NCBI GenBank assembly: GCA_018263175.1
Contig: JADFDB010000004.1
Location: 1-44,393, forward strand
DNA from: Spirochaetota bacterium
GTDB taxonomy: Bacteria > Spirochaetota > UBA4802 > UBA5368
Direction: 5' to 3'
Length of the DNA: 44,393 bases
Positions 24,981 through 32,299 of this stretch are shown piece by piece (positions within the stretch are counted from its first letter, which is position 1; each line of letters opens with the position of its first letter). The notes under the pieces are model-generated. The model was not told the origin of the DNA. It did no database searches and was given only the letters and a program-made list of their open reading frames with translations. Made by a program: the position numbers and the translations under genes.

Positions 24981-25640
24981 CTGCCGTCATTCGGCATTGA
25001 GCGGGAACTGGTCGAGCAGGGCTACCGGCGTATAGCCGGTGTCGATGAAGTCGGCCGGGGTGCACTCGCGGGGCCCCTCTGCGTCGGTCTCGTGATTTAC
25101 CCGCCGGAGATAATCGCCGGCCCGCCGGCGGGCCTGCTCTCGTCCGTCAACGATTCCAAAAAGCTGACCCATCCCGCGCGCCGGCGTGCCTCCGGGCACA
25201 TCCACCAGGGCGCCGCGTCTATCCATACCGCCATGGCCTCCCACAGAACCGTCGACCGGCTTAATGTCAACGGCGCCACCGAATACCTGCTTGCCAAAAT
25301 CATAGCCAACCTGGCCGAGCCGCCGGACGTCGTCATCATGGACGGCCGTTTCTCCTTCTCTCCCGGCATGCGCTTTATCGCGGTCAGGGGAGGGGATTCG
25401 CGCTCCATCAGCATCGCCTCCGCGTCGATCGAGGCGAAGATACGCCGGGATGCCATACTCGATGAATTTGATTTGCTCTATCCCGGCTATGGCTTTAAAA
25501 GGAATAAAGGCTACGGGACGCTCGAACACAGGGAATCCATCGGACGTATCGGCCCATCGCCGGTGCACCGCCGCAGTTTCGCCCCCCTGCGGGACATGGC
25601 GTGCCGTGAAGACCTTTTCGTGGGCCATGAGGATCGATAA
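24981..25640 (+). CDS. rnhB: Ribonuclease HII, start codon uncertain
   Basis: About 219 residues if read from the CTG at 24981, where LPSFGIEREL aligns with typical RNase HII starts. It degrades RNA in RNA-DNA hybrids and removes single ribonucleotides. Catalytic residues: Asp and Glu in AGVDEVGRGALAGPL, Asp in VIMDGRFSF, and the fourth in SIEAKIRRDAILDEF; NDSKKLT is also present. The only in-frame ATG/GTG/TTG upstream of the core is a GTG at 24798, deep in rplS, so either a rare CTG/ATT start or long coupling is used, or a base is wrong. The core is intact. Confidence 0.9.
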   Translation: MPSFGIERELVEQGYRRIAGVDEVGRGALAGPLCVGLVIYPPEIIAGPPAGLLSSVNDSKKLTHPARRRASGHIHQGAASIHTAMASHRTVDRLNVNGATEYLLAKIIANLAEPPDVVIMDGRFSFSPGMRFIAVRGGDSRSISIASASIEAKIRRDAILDEFDLLYPGYGFKRNKGYGTLEHRESIGRIGPSPVHRRSFAPLRDMACREDLFVGHEDR

Positions 25641-26709
25641 CGCCGCTACCATTACCCTGACCGGAAAGGGAGGCCTTGCGGAGGCTTTCCGGAGCCTGAA
25701 AAAGGGCGGTGAAGTCGGCGCCAGAATCGTCGAGCGTATCGACTCCCACCAGGCAGTCATTGAGGTGGCGGGCCGGCGTATGACGGCGGGCTTTGTGCGG
25801 GGGCTCCCTGCGTCGAATTTTATGACGCTCGTGCTCGAAAAAAGGAGCGGTTCGACCCTGATGTTCAGGCTCGCGACGGCCGATCCTCAGGCCGCGGGGC
25901 GGGAGCGTCTTATGGGGTATACCGCCTTTGACCGGGCCGATATCGCCAGAATTCCCTTCGCCCGCGCGTCGGCCGAAGGGATTTCGGGCGTATATGCGTA
26001 CAACAGCCTGCTCTTCAGGCTGGCCGGCGGGGCCGAGAAAAAGGGAGCGATGGCGGACGTGTTGAACGCGCTTGCCGCCAGGGGTGTAAAAAAAGAGCAA
26101 TTGTTGTTTTTTTCTTTCCTTTTTTCGGATTATGAAGGTATTAATCTAAATTGTCTCATCTCCGTCCTCGCAATATCGGACAGGGAGGGGCGGCGGCGGC
26201 ACAATCAGTCCTTAAAAAGCTTTGTTGACGACGCGCGTTCCGGCGCGGAATTGGACGAAGTGCTCGACGCGGTAGATGACCTCGCCGGGGACAATCCGGA
26301 CGGGGCAGAGTTCTTGCGGCAATTGCTTCTGTCCCTGCGCGGGGACGGAAAAACGGCTGATCTACAGGCCAGACACGGCGTGTTGTATCATTTTGACGAT
26401 GCTTTCAAGGAAGTGCTCTATATAGGAAGTGCGGACGCCATTGTGGCCGTGGTGGATTTTTCGAAGGCGGGACGCGTGGAGGTCCTTGCGAAGGATCGTG
26501 ATGGCCGGATACGCATCGACGTTTATTGCGAAAGCGAAGCCGTTCGCGAGGAATTGAGCGCAGGGGCGGAGCGCCTGGCCGCGATGATAGGTGAAGCGCT
26601 CGGCCGGGACTGTTCGATTTCGGTGGGCACCAGCGCTCAGGCCGTATCGGACATTCGCGCGCTCGGAGCGCTTCTTTCGCAGGGAGGCGGGTTCGATGCG
26701 CGGGTCTAA
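25627..26709 (+). CDS. FliK C-terminal-like protein, YlqG-type position
   Basis: 360 residues from the ATG at 25627, overlapping rnhB by 14 bases. The N-terminal part is beta-rich (GARIVERIDSHQAVIEVAGRR). The C-terminal segment (GRVEVLAKDRDGRIRIDVYCESEAVREEL, then LGRDCSISVG) resembles the FliK/Flg_hook C-terminal fold that controls flagellar export specificity. It lies between rnhB and a soluble FlhB C-terminal-domain protein, like Bacillus ylqG-ylqH (from memory). A role as partner of that FlhB-like protein is inference; it is not the main FliK by context. Confidence 0.55.
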   Translation: MRIDNAATITLTGKGGLAEAFRSLKKGGEVGARIVERIDSHQAVIEVAGRRMTAGFVRGLPASNFMTLVLEKRSGSTLMFRLATADPQAAGRERLMGYTAFDRADIARIPFARASAEGISGVYAYNSLLFRLAGGAEKKGAMADVLNALAARGVKKEQLLFFSFLFSDYEGINLNCLISVLAISDREGRRRHNQSLKSFVDDARSGAELDEVLDAVDDLAGDNPDGAEFLRQLLLSLRGDGKTADLQARHGVLYHFDDAFKEVLYIGSADAIVAVVDFSKAGRVEVLAKDRDGRIRIDVYCESEAVREELSAGAERLAAMIGEALGRDCSISVGTSAQAVSDIRALGALLSQGGGFDARV

Positions 26710-26992
26710 GAGGGCCGAAAAACTGAGCATAGCCCTGGCCTATGCTCCGACCGACGGGGCCCCGCGCGTTCTGGCGAGCGCACGGGGGTACCTGGCCGAA
26801 CGGCTGGAGAGGATGGCGCGGGAACACGGCATCGAGGTATACAGCGACGCGGATCTCGCCGGCGCGCTTTCGGCCCTGAACACGGGCAGCCTTGTGCCGC
26901 CGGGGCTTTATCGGGCGGTTGCGGAAGTGTTGGCATACTGCTATACTATTAATGAGCGCTTGAAAGAAAAATTGGCGGAACAAGGGAATTAG
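26696..26992 (+). CDS. Soluble FlhB C-terminal-domain protein (YlqH/FlhX type)
   Basis: 98 residues from the ATG at 26696, with AGGGAGG upstream; the track start at 26591 is too early. The sequence matches the part of FlhB after the autocleaved NPTH site: IALAYAPTDGAPRVLASARGYLAERL, AREHGIEVYSD, and PPGLYRAVAEVLAYCY. The transmembrane half and NPTH itself are absent. Free-standing FlhB_C proteins occur beside rnhB in several phyla; they may substitute for FlhB-CCC or have another role. It overlaps the FliK-like gene by 14 bases. Confidence 0.85.
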   Translation: MRGSKRAEKLSIALAYAPTDGAPRVLASARGYLAERLERMAREHGIEVYSDADLAGALSALNTGSLVPPGLYRAVAEVLAYCYTINERLKEKLAEQGN

Positions 26993-26995
26993 AGA

Positions 26996-28186
26996 ATGGC
27001 GGGAACCATAAAGAAAATCCCGGTTGAGGATCTCAAGCCGGGCATGCGGTTTGACAAACCGGTCTACATCGACAGCAGCAACATGCTCGTAGGCGCGAAC
27101 GTCACCATAAAAGAGAGCGACATAAAACGGCTGATGAAGTGGGGCATCAGCGAAATTGAAACGATGGGCAGCCTCGCCTCGAGCGAAGACGACATGCGCT
27201 TCGCCCAGAAAATAGACGCGTCGATTTCCGCCGACGCGAAGAAAATCGTCGACCAGTACAGCCTTCTGCTCCTCAAGCGCAAGGAATTGATGGACGTGCA
27301 TCGCGAGGCCTGCCGCGTGGTGGGGGACGTTTACAGCGCGATCAAGAACGACGAAATGTTCACCACCGATTCGATCGAAGACGCGTCGAAGAATATAATC
27401 AGGCTCATGGAAGAGGACAACAATATCGTCCTGTTCCTCTATGGGCTCGAGGAAGGCAAAAACTATCTGGTGGCGCATTCGGTCAACGTCACCTTCTATT
27501 CACTTCTCATCGGCACGGCGCTCAAGTACACTCCGGACAAGCTTCGCGAGCTCGCCCTCGGCACGCTTCTTATCGACGCGGGTATGGTGAAGATGCCGGC
27601 GTATATAGCGTACAAGCAGTCGAATCTGAGCGACCACGAGTTCAACCTCATCAAGACGCACCCTCTGCATGGATACCGGCTCATCAAACAGCTTGGCAAA
27701 ATCCGCGAAAAGAGCGCGCTGGTCGGCCTGCAGCACCACGAGTATTTCGACGGAAAGGGATACCCCCGCAGCCTCAATGGAAACCAGATAGACGAATACG
27801 CGCGCATAGCCGCCATCGCCGACTCGTACGAGGCACAGATCTCGAGTCGGAGCTATCGGGAGAAGCAGTCATTCTATCACGCCATGAAAAACCTCCTTTC
27901 GAGCGGGGTCAACAGGTTCGATCCGGTTATTCTTCGCGTCTTCCTTTCGAAAATGTCGGTTTATCCGATCGGTTCGCTGGTTGAGCTTAATGACGGCAGC
28001 GTGGGCCTCGTAATCGGCTCGGTGTCCAAGAAACCGCTGCGCCCCATCATCAAGCTGATATTCGACAGCGAAAAAAACAGGCTTTCCGATCTCATCATCA
28101 TCAACCTGCTCGAGGAAACCGCGCTTTTCGTGAACCGTGTACTTGACGAAAAGGAGGCCGGTGTAAGCCTCCTCGACGTCCTCTGA
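26996..28186 (+). CDS. Degenerate HD-GYP domain protein with an N-terminal DUF3391-like domain
   Basis: 396 residues. Residues 1-60 (KKIPVEDLKPGMRFDKPVYI) match DUF3391, often placed before HD-GYP domains. The HD-GYP core retains HSVNVTFYS, HPLHGYRLI, the HHEYFDGKGYP signature and AIADSYEA. The HD dyad, normally LLHDIGK, reads LLIDAGM, so the metal-binding His and the conserved Lys are lost. HD-GYP enzymes hydrolyse c-di-GMP; this copy may be weak, inactive or a sensor. A 90-residue C-terminal extension ends the protein. The start follows the FlhB-like stop by three bases. Confidence 0.88.
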   Translation: MAGTIKKIPVEDLKPGMRFDKPVYIDSSNMLVGANVTIKESDIKRLMKWGISEIETMGSLASSEDDMRFAQKIDASISADAKKIVDQYSLLLLKRKELMDVHREACRVVGDVYSAIKNDEMFTTDSIEDASKNIIRLMEEDNNIVLFLYGLEEGKNYLVAHSVNVTFYSLLIGTALKYTPDKLRELALGTLLIDAGMVKMPAYIAYKQSNLSDHEFNLIKTHPLHGYRLIKQLGKIREKSALVGLQHHEYFDGKGYPRSLNGNQIDEYARIAAIADSYEAQISSRSYREKQSFYHAMKNLLSSGVNRFDPVILRVFLSKMSVYPIGSLVELNDGSVGLVIGSVSKKPLRPIIKLIFDSEKNRLSDLIIINLLEETALFVNRVLDEKEAGVSLLDVL

Positions 28187-28194
28187 CCCGCCCG

Positions 28195-28557
28195 GTGGAA
28201 CACCGTAATTTCAGGCAGATCGGAGCCGGGGGGGAAGAGCGTGCGGCCCTGTTCCTTGAGGAGCGGGGTTTCGCCATCCTCGAACGGAACTACCGCTACG
28301 GCAAAGCGGGCGAAATCGACCTTATCGTCCGCAGGGACAAGCTCGTGGTCTTCGTGGAGGTGAAAAGCCGGAACACCCCCGTCTATGGAGGCCCCCTCTA
28401 CGCCATAAACGAACGGAAAAAACGCACTCTCCGGCTCGTCGCCTCGCACTACCTTTCCGCACGCCCGGCCCTGAACACCAAAAACATCACTTTCAGGTTC
28501 GATATGATCGCCGTTTACGGAGAGGCCGTAGAATGGATTGAGGATATTCTGCGCTGA
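28195..28557 (+). CDS. yraN: UPF0102 protein YraN, endonuclease-fold
   Basis: 120 residues from the GTG at 28195, eight bases after the HD-GYP stop. It shows the UPF0102 pattern: GGEERAALFLEERGF, NYRYGKAGEIDLI, and VVFVEVKSRN, the D-(x)n-E-x-K arrangement of restriction-like nucleases. Its role is not firmly established; the family often lies near rnhB, as here. Confidence 0.93.
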   Translation: MEHRNFRQIGAGGEERAALFLEERGFAILERNYRYGKAGEIDLIVRRDKLVVFVEVKSRNTPVYGGPLYAINERKKRTLRLVASHYLSARPALNTKNITFRFDMIAVYGEAVEWIEDILR

Positions 28558-28679
28558 CCGCCCCCTCCCGAAACAAAAAACGCTCATGATTCGCCTTCCG
28601 CATTCCGATAGGTAAAGATGAGGTCCAAAAACCCGTTCATGGAGGAACGGGCGACCTTAAATGCAAGGAGTGCACCAAT

Positions 28680-28844
28680 ATGAAGAGTCTCATGAACAAG
28701 GATGATCGTGAGATAAAACCGGGATCCCTCCGCGGCGACCCAAAGAAGATAGAAGAATATCGAAAACGTATCTCCGATGAGACGTATCTGGATCACGCCA
28801 TCAAAAAGATAGCGACGGATCTGTCTCATTATCTCACGAAATGA
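28680..28844 (+). CDS. 54-residue protein, possibly FlgM-like
   Basis: This ORF is below the track cutoff. The ATG at 28680 has a strong AAGGAG nine bases upstream. The product is hydrophilic, rich in Lys, Asp and Ile, and its last 30 residues (KKIEEYRKRISDETYLDHAI, then KKIATDLSHYLTK) have the helix pattern and the I-x-(D/N)-x-x-YL of the FlgM C-terminal sigma28-binding region as I recall it from treponemes. If real it would be a short anti-sigma factor; it could also be an unrelated small protein. The opposite-strand ORF 28584-28883 is treated as its shadow. It lies between yraN and the AI-2E permease. Confidence 0.5.
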   Translation: MKSLMNKDDREIKPGSLRGDPKKIEEYRKRISDETYLDHAIKKIATDLSHYLTK

Positions 28845-28901
28845 TGAACGTCCGTATAAACCCGAAAAAACCGGACCCGGCAAGGCGGCCGGGGCATTGC
28901 C

Positions 28902-29999
28902 ATGATTGAAAAAACCGATTCATACAGGAGCCTGCAGCAGGACAAAAAGCTCAAATACCTCTTTCTGGCGCTGTTTTCGCTGCTCCTTTTTTCCATGGCG
29001 TACATATTCCAGTACTATTTCTGGCCGCTTCTCTTCGCGCTCGTTTTTTATATCGCCCTGTCGCCGCTGCACGATTTCATCGGCAGGCTCATCACGAGGA
29101 GGTCGCTGTCGGCGACCCTGATGATACTACTTCTATTCCTCTGCTTTCTCGTTCCGCTCTTTTTCCTGCTCCTGAACCTGGCCGATCAGAGCTACGACGT
29201 ATACCAGTTCGTGGAGAAAAAATTCAAACCCTCGAAAATGGACGAATTCTTCTATCGCAGCAATTTCATCGGAGAGATCGCGTACAGCCTGAGGATCTCA
29301 CGCGGGGAACTGATTAAAAAAACAACGGAGATCATGCAGAGCGCCTCGTTTTCGGTGTTTCGGAACCTTACCGACCTCCTGACGTTTTCAATCAGGTTCT
29401 CGATCAACTTCTTCTTTATGCTGCTCATCCTCTTCTTTCTCTTTATCGAGGGCGGCAAGTTCAAGGAGGCGATTTACCGGGCGAGTCCCTTCCCCAGGGA
29501 CATCGAAAACGATATCGCCAACCGGCTGAAGGAGGTCATCAAGGTCCTCATCGCGGGAAATTTATTGATCATGCTGCTTCAGGGGGGCATGGTGGGGCTG
29601 GGCTTCTTCATCGCGGGGATCAAGGGACCGCTTCTATGGGGAAGCGTCGCCGCGGTTTTCTCGCTCATCCCGGTAATCGGGACGTCGGTTACGTGGATCC
29701 CGGCGGCACTGTATCTCCTGGCGGCCGGACACGTCGGCTGGGCGGTCTTTCTGTTCGTCTGGGGCCTTGTCTGGTATCTGCTTCTGGAGAACCTGTTAAA
29801 GCCGAAGGTCTTTGGCGAGCGTTTGCATTTCCATCCCCTTATTTTCTTCTTCCTGCTCCTCGGCAGCCTTCAGGCCTTCGGTCTGTCGGGTGTTATCGTG
29901 GGGCCGATTCTGCTTACGCTCTTCTACTCATTTATGGAAATTTACCGGGTGCTCGACGAGTACGACACGCGGCAGTCGGCCCAGTGCAATGACGGCTGA
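28902..29999 (+). CDS. AI-2E family transporter (TqsA/PerM-like permease)
   Basis: 365 residues with about eight transmembrane helices. A hydrophobic N-terminal pair, a soluble loop of about 90 residues (SYDVYQFVEKKFKPSKMDEFFYR), and a C-terminal block with IPVIGTSVTWIPAALYLLAAGH and KPKVFGERLHFHPLIFFFLLLGS, typical of the family. Members export diverse small molecules or act as Na+/H+ antiporters; AI-2 is not proven here. It ends the plus-strand run and converges on the diguanylate cyclase. Confidence 0.88.
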   Translation: MIEKTDSYRSLQQDKKLKYLFLALFSLLLFSMAYIFQYYFWPLLFALVFYIALSPLHDFIGRLITRRSLSATLMILLLFLCFLVPLFFLLLNLADQSYDVYQFVEKKFKPSKMDEFFYRSNFIGEIAYSLRISRGELIKKTTEIMQSASFSVFRNLTDLLTFSIRFSINFFFMLLILFFLFIEGGKFKEAIYRASPFPRDIENDIANRLKEVIKVLIAGNLLIMLLQGGMVGLGFFIAGIKGPLLWGSVAAVFSLIPVIGTSVTWIPAALYLLAAGHVGWAVFLFVWGLVWYLLLENLLKPKVFGERLHFHPLIFFFLLLGSLQAFGLSGVIVGPILLTLFYSFMEIYRVLDEYDTRQSAQCNDG

Positions 30000-30014
30000 G
30001 CCGCAAATCCCCTG

Positions 30015-30040
30015 GGCGGCCGTCTCGGCTGCCGGCCGCC
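30015..30040. terminator. Hairpin between the AI-2E permease and the convergent diguanylate cyclase
   Basis: An 8-bp perfect inverted repeat GGCGGCCG/CGGCCGCC with a 10-base loop lies in the 44-base gap between convergent stops. No U-tract; probably a bidirectional terminator or barrier. Confidence 0.4.
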
Positions 30041-30043
30041 GGG

Positions 30044-30967
30044 CTAACGGGAGCCGTCGTAGACCGTGAAACAGTTCTTGCCCTTCTCTTTGCTCGCATA
30101 GAGCGCGAGGTCCGCCTTCTTGATAAGGTCTTCTTTGTCTTCGGCATGGTCGGGATACGAGGCGATCCCGATCGAAACGGTGATGGTATGCGCCACCGGG
30201 GGATAGGAGTTGGATGAGATGGCGTTTAGTATGCGCTCGGCGACTCGCGTCGATTTCTGCACCCCCGTCTCCGGAAGAATGATGCCGAACTCCTCGCCCC
30301 CGTAGCGAGAGACGGTGTCGTGACCGCGGCAGGCCTTAATGATGTTCGACGATATCCTCTGGAGGACCATGTCCCCCGCCTGGTGTCCGTAGGTGTCATT
30401 GACCGTCTTGAAGCTGTCGATGTCCGCCATCATAATGGTAAGGCTTTCCGTTTTACGCCTCGCATACAGCATCTCGCGCTCGAGGCTTTCCTGGAAATAT
30501 TTGTGGTTGAACGTGCCCGTGAGCGCGTCGGTGAGGGACATGCGGAAGTAGATATCCCGTTCGCGGGCGGCCTTGATGAGCTCCTTGCGCTCGAGCGTTT
30601 TCTGTACGATGATGTCGAGATGATCGAAGTTGATCGGTTTGCTGATGTAATCGATCGCCCCGGCCCGCATGAACGAAACCGCCGATTGGATCGAGCCGAA
30701 ACCGGTGATTACGATGATGTCGATGTCGGCGTTGATCGATTTGATCTTTTCGAGCACGGCCATCCCGTCCATGCCGGGCAGGTATATGTCCGTGATGACG
30801 ATGTCATACTCGCTGTCGCCGATCAGCCGCACGCCCTCCTCCCCGCTGTCGGCCGTATCGATGGTGTGGCCGGATCGTTTCAGAAATTTCTTGACCACGG
30901 CGGCCACGTCCCTGTCGTCGTCGATGAGGATGATCCGTCCTTTGGCGTTACTTTCGGGCATGTACAT
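30044..30967 (-). CDS. Response-regulator diguanylate cyclase (REC-GGDEF, PleD/WspR-like)
   Basis: 307 residues. The receiver domain has RIILIDDDRD, the phospho-acceptor aspartate in VITDIYLPGMDG, and ISKPIN near its end. The GGDEF domain (LTDALTGTFNHKYF, SRYGGEEFGIIL) has an intact GGEEF active site and an inhibitory site R-x-x-D (RGHD) five residues before it. Phosphorylation should activate synthesis of c-di-GMP, limited by product feedback. The start is ATG 30967, with AAGGA upstream. It overlaps the methyltransferase gene by 20 bases, so they form an operon. No adjacent kinase is on the same strand. Confidence 0.94.
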   Translation of the reverse strand: MYMPESNAKGRIILIDDDRDVAAVVKKFLKRSGHTIDTADSGEEGVRLIGDSEYDIVITDIYLPGMDGMAVLEKIKSINADIDIIVITGFGSIQSAVSFMRAGAIDYISKPINFDHLDIIVQKTLERKELIKAARERDIYFRMSLTDALTGTFNHKYFQESLEREMLYARRKTESLTIMMADIDSFKTVNDTYGHQAGDMVLQRISSNIIKACRGHDTVSRYGGEEFGIILPETGVQKSTRVAERILNAISSNSYPPVAHTITVSIGIASYPDHAEDKEDLIKKADLALYASKEKGKNCFTVYDGSR

Positions 30968-31655
30968 TGGTTTTTTCCTTTTTCATGATGAACAGATAAT
31001 TAAAACCCCGAAGAAAGAAGTTGGCTTCCTCGGCCGCCCTGTGATAATTCCCCATCTTGAGGGTCTTGTTGTGCCGCGTTACGGCGATTATGTCGACGGG
31101 TGTGAAGTAGTGCGAGAGGAGGCGGAACAGCTCGAAGCCGATGGGGACAAAGCCCTTTTTCCGGTGGTAGTAGTCGCTGACATAGAGCGCCATATAACGG
31201 TCACTTTTCAGCACGCGGTCGATCTCGCCGATGACGCCGGCCATCGCGGTGAAGTACCCGGGGTCGGATGCGCTGATCCGGCCTATGCAGTCCTTCTCGT
31301 CCGAGTACTCGATGTTATCGCCGTACGGCGGGTCGATGAACACAAAATCGGCCTTCCGGTCCTCGAGGGGAAGCTTCCTCGCGTCGGCCCGGAAGATATC
31401 GTTTCTGACCGGGTGAATGTCGTATCCGAGGATGCGGCGGGCGGTGTCCCGGCAGACGTCGATCGTGGTGCCGCTGCCGCACATGGGGTCCACAACGAGA
31501 TGGCCCTCTTTTGTATAGCGCGCGAGCACGTTCCAGATGATGTAGGAAGGGGTGGCGCCCGCGTAATTCTGGTCGCCCTGCTTGCCACCGCCGTAATTCT
31601 GGGAGGAATAATCCCAGAGGGTGGTTGTCTGGAGGCGCAGCGAGGGTTTACTCAT
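30948..31655 (-). CDS. Orphan DNA methyltransferase (N4-cytosine or N6-adenine)
   Basis: 235 residues from the ATG at 31655, with GGAG six bases upstream; the track start at 31670 is a GTG. SAM-binding motif I is VVDPMCGSGTTID and the catalytic motif IV is DPPYGDNIEY, in the order IV after I (beta/gamma-like). The N-terminal part reads LWDYSSQNYGGGKQGD. It is short and lacks an obvious target-recognition domain, so specificity is unknown. No restriction endonuclease is adjacent, hence orphan. It is coupled to the diguanylate cyclase gene downstream. Confidence 0.85.
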   Translation of the reverse strand: MSKPSLRLQTTTLWDYSSQNYGGGKQGDQNYAGATPSYIIWNVLARYTKEGHLVVDPMCGSGTTIDVCRDTARRILGYDIHPVRNDIFRADARKLPLEDRKADFVFIDPPYGDNIEYSDEKDCIGRISASDPGYFTAMAGVIGEIDRVLKSDRYMALYVSDYYHRKKGFVPIGFELFRLLSHYFTPVDIIAVTRHNKTLKMGNYHRAAEEANFFLRGFNYLFIMKKEKTNVHARK

Positions 31656-31882
31656 CTTGCTCTCCGGCACGCTTAAAAATCGTTTTAAGGCGGAAGGCCT
31701 CCGGCGGCCCCCTTGGTGAGCATGTGGTCAGTTGCCGCGATTTGTAAAGGAGTTTTTCCAATCGGCCCCGGTATGCCGGGTGCGAATTCGGATAATGCCC
31801 GTAACGGCCAGGGCATCCACCCGCCTGTTCCAAGGCTCTTGTCTATACGGTTTGAAATATTGGGAGGATTCTAAAAAATTCA

Positions 31883-31910
31883 TTGACATATACGGTTATG
31901 GAAATAAAAG
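31883..31910 (+). promoter_or_regulatory. Promoter of the formate dehydrogenase unit
   Basis: TTGACA (31883-31888), 16-base spacer, TAAAAG (31905-31910). Transcription starting near 31917 would give a leader of about 380 bases before the fdh ATG. The bases from 31671 to 31880 hold nothing recognised. Confidence 0.45.
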
Positions 31911-31916
31911 AAAATT

Positions 31917-32099
31917 ACTTCGAGTCCTTGCTCCTACGGCGGATGCTATGGAGCCCGACCGCAGGCGGGGTGAGAAATCCCCCTGCCTCCCGATTCTGTA
32001 AAGAAGAGTAGACCCTTCCAGTCGATGTCGAAAGGGGCGTTGCCCGTGCGGGTAGCGGCCCCGAGCGTCGCGGGAGGGGGCCGCTTTCGATGCGGCTAC
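31917..32099 (+). ncRNA. Structured 5' leader of the formate dehydrogenase gene, candidate riboswitch
   Basis: The leader has several nested stems: GCTCC/GGAGC near 31930-31953, GCAGG(C)GGGG with CCCCCTGC enclosing TGAGAAAT, and a 9-bp perfect stem AGCGGCCCC/GGGGCCGCT (32054-32085). The segment GGTG-AGAAAT-CC followed by CTCCCG-ATTCTGTAAAG partly resembles a cobalamin-riboswitch core, but no B12 box was found. A molybdenum/tungsten-cofactor riboswitch would make more biological sense. Class cannot be decided by eye. A 37-codon ORF starting at 31898 overlaps but starts upstream of the predicted transcript. Confidence 0.4.
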
Positions 32100-32299
32100 A
32101 CTGATTTCAGGATTGGGAGGGATGAGATTGACTGTCGGTCCGAAATTCCGTTTTAATCTGGCATATCCCCTTTTTCCCGGCATCCAGGGCGGAATTCTGC
32201 CGCCTCCCGTAATTATATGTCTTCCGCCTTCGCGGAATGCACATAGAGAATTCATACATTTCATTACCGGTCGATCAAAATAAAGGCAGGAGGATAGTT

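Noticed and set aside
28584-28883. 99-aa minus-strand ORF with hydrophobic stretches
   Set aside because: It is antisense to the 54-residue plus-strand ORF, which has a proper ribosome-binding site; both cannot easily be real.
31898-32011. A 37-codon ORF (MEIKENYFES...) inside the fdh leader region
   Set aside because: Its ATG lies upstream of the predicted transcript start, has no ribosome-binding site, and the stretch is better explained by RNA stems.
31900-32150. A selC (tRNA-Sec) gene near the Sec formate dehydrogenase
   Set aside because: No long acceptor/variable arm with a TCA anticodon loop could be formed on either strand.
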